NCBI GenBank assembly: GCA_041674465.1
Contig: JBAYVV010000224.1
Location: forward strand, 1-5,694
Direction of reading: 5' to 3'
Origin: JACRAR01 sp041674465
Lineage (GTDB): Bacteria > Pseudomonadota > Gammaproteobacteria > Burkholderiales > Rhodocyclaceae
Length of the DNA stretch: 5,694 bases
Every line of letters starts with the position of its first letter. Positions within the stretch are counted from its first letter, which is position 1. Both the position numbers and the translations under genes were made by a program. Below are positions 4,769 through 5,694 of the stretch, one piece after another. The notes under the pieces are model-generated. The model made no database searches and was not told the origin of the DNA. It saw only the letters and a program-made list of their open reading frames with translations.

Positions 4769-5424
4769 GCGCTTCCTTCCGATCGCGTTCTGCTTAGCTG
4801 CGGGACGAAGGCCGGCGTGAGGCGGCGGTAATCTTCGTAGCTATGGCCGAACTGCGCTTGCGCCTCGGCTTCCTCGCGCCATGCAAGGCGCGCGTACACG
4901 ATAACCAGGATCGGGAACATCAGCAGCGTAATCAGGGTCGGCCATTGCAGCAGAAAACCGAACATGATGAGGATAAACGCCAGATACTGGGGATGGCGCA
5001 CCCTTGCATACGGACCTTCACACGCGAGTTTTTGCTCGCGCTGCGCACGGTAGAGAATTTTCCACGCTGACGCGAGCAGCCAAAAGCCGCCGAAGATGAA
5101 TACGTTGCTGAGAATGTGGAACGGCCCGAAGTGCGGATTGACGCGCCATCCGAACATCACTTCGAGCAGGTGGCCGGCGTCGTGAGAGAAGAAATCCACG
5201 CCAGGAAAATGCCGCGTGAGCCAACCCGATAGCAGGTAGATCGTCAGTGGAAAACCGTACATCTCGGTAAACAAGGCGACGATGAACGCCGAATACATGC
5301 CGAAGCTGCGCCAGTCACGCGTGGTTTTCGGTTTGTAGAAGCTAAAGGCGAAGATGATGAAGACCGCCGAATTGATCACTACCAACGACCATATGCCGTA
5401 GGCGGCGGGAGGTTCATGGTTCAT
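4765..5424 (-). CDS. Isoprenylcysteine carboxyl methyltransferase-like membrane protein
   Basis: A 219-residue integral membrane protein of the ICMT/PEMT-like methyltransferase superfamily. Helices are visible at about 11-29, 42-66, 104-124, 146-160 and 162-180. The family's S-adenosylmethionine-binding signature is at 137-147 (GPY, then R143-H144-P145 and Y147), followed by the REE pair at 183-185 and a C-terminal amphipathic segment (FGHSYEDYRRLTPAFVP). It should methylate a membrane-associated or lipid-linked substrate. Bacteria lack prenylated CaaX proteins of the eukaryotic kind, so the real substrate is unknown. AAGGAGA lies 6 nt before the ATG, inside the end of the upstream DUF2933 gene, which it overlaps by 11 bp. 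It overlaps the ATPase start by 4 bp. Such tight coupling implies balanced synthesis with the copper pump and a job in metal tolerance, but that job is inferred from context. Confidence 0.88.
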   Translation of the reverse strand: MNHEPPAAYGIWSLVVINSAVFIIFAFSFYKPKTTRDWRSFGMYSAFIVALFTEMYGFPLTIYLLSGWLTRHFPGVDFFSHDAGHLLEVMFGWRVNPHFGPFHILSNVFIFGGFWLLASAWKILYRAQREQKLACEGPYARVRHPQYLAFILIMFGFLLQWPTLITLLMFPILVIVYARLAWREEAEAQAQFGHSYEDYRRLTPAFVPQLSRTRSEGSA

Positions 5425-5668
5425 GGTGTGTCTCCTTGCTCTCCGGTGCGTTGCCTGGCTTTGGCTCAGAGTGACTGCCGTGATGACCGTGATGCATGAA
5501 TAGGTGCATCAGTGGGCAGGCGAGTAATAACAGGTAGGGCAGCGCACCGAGAAAATGGGCGCGGTGCTCGCTTAATAGGAAGAAAGCGGCGACCACGGCA
5601 AGTACGACCCAAGCGATCTTAGCTCGCCACTCGGTGCGAGTTGTTTCGTGATGTTCCGTATGCATCAT
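5414..5668 (-). CDS. DUF2933 family small membrane protein, intact copy
   Basis: An 84-residue protein: a His-rich N-terminus (HTEHHET), helix 1 at about 18-33, a conserved EHRAHFLGALP turn, helix 2 at about 43-56 ending CPLMHLFMHHG, then a His-rich hydrophilic tail (HHGHHGSH and a terminal HHE). This matches the DUF2933 pattern of two hydrophobic segments with a CPLMHLFMH motif. The clustered His, Met and Cys suggest metal binding at the membrane, but no biochemical function is established to my knowledge. Two adjacent ATGs (5668 and 5665) compete. GGGAG is 6 nt from the first and 9 nt from the second, and the decayed paralogue uses the equivalent of the second, so the true product may be one residue shorter. 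It is first in the visible operon; its promoter lies outside the window or in the last 26 bases. Confidence 0.85.
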   Translation of the reverse strand: MMHTEHHETTRTEWRAKIAWVVLAVVAAFFLLSEHRAHFLGALPYLLLLACPLMHLFMHHGHHGSHSEPKPGNAPESKETHHEP

Positions 5669-5694
5669 GAATCACTCCCAAGTGCTGTAGGTAA

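Noticed and set aside
2727..4831. Several plus-strand frames inside the ATPase region
   Set aside because: They are shadows of a minus-strand gene with full P1B motif order; none has a domain or RBS of its own.

Overview
This window is a piece of a copper-tolerance island from a Gram-negative bacterium, most likely a beta- or gammaproteobacterium. Two features suggest this: a CopK-type periplasmic protein, a family best known from Cupriavidus/Ralstonia, and a DUF2933 / membrane methyltransferase / copper-ATPase gene set of the kind found in proteobacterial metal-resistance clusters. Base composition is moderately GC-rich. The genus cannot be fixed from the sequence. No rRNA, tRNA, CRISPR array or intact transposase is visible.

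Layout, left to right. Positions 1-449 hold nothing I can assign except two small hairpins beside the first gene. Then comes a leftward (minus-strand) group: a decayed DUF2933 copy (1625-1401), a 71-residue two-helix Gly/Met membrane peptide (1230-1015) and an exported protein that is about one quarter methionine (902-450). Facing right is copK (1902-2186), preceded by a perfect cop-box palindrome (1807-1822). It is followed by a UUCG hairpin and a 94-residue Cys-containing protein that I cannot name (2276-2560). The right half is a compact leftward operon with overlapping genes: intact DUF2933 (5668-5414), an isoprenylcysteine-methyltransferase-like membrane protein (5424-4765) and a P1B copper ATPase (4768-2669). 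The operon's promoter lies beyond the right edge.

The most interesting point is at about 2610-2710. The ATPase stops right after its hinge (GDGIND ... TLVK) and lacks the last two membrane helices, which in CopA-type pumps carry copper-ligand residues. Its last ten codons are the antisense of what looks like a rightward copper-regulated gene start: a second cop box (2616-2630), a -10-like hexamer exactly 33 nt further on (the same gap as at copK), a strong Shine-Dalgarno (2688-2693) and an ATG (2700). The simplest reading is a deletion junction that joined the first bases of a lost cop gene to a decapitated ATPase.

As a system, the genes fit periplasmic copper handling (CopK, the Met-rich protein, small membrane peptides) plus cytoplasmic efflux by the ATPase, controlled by a CopR/CusR-type two-component regulator encoded elsewhere. 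The truncated pump and the broken DUF2933 copy suggest that part of the island is decaying or recently rearranged.
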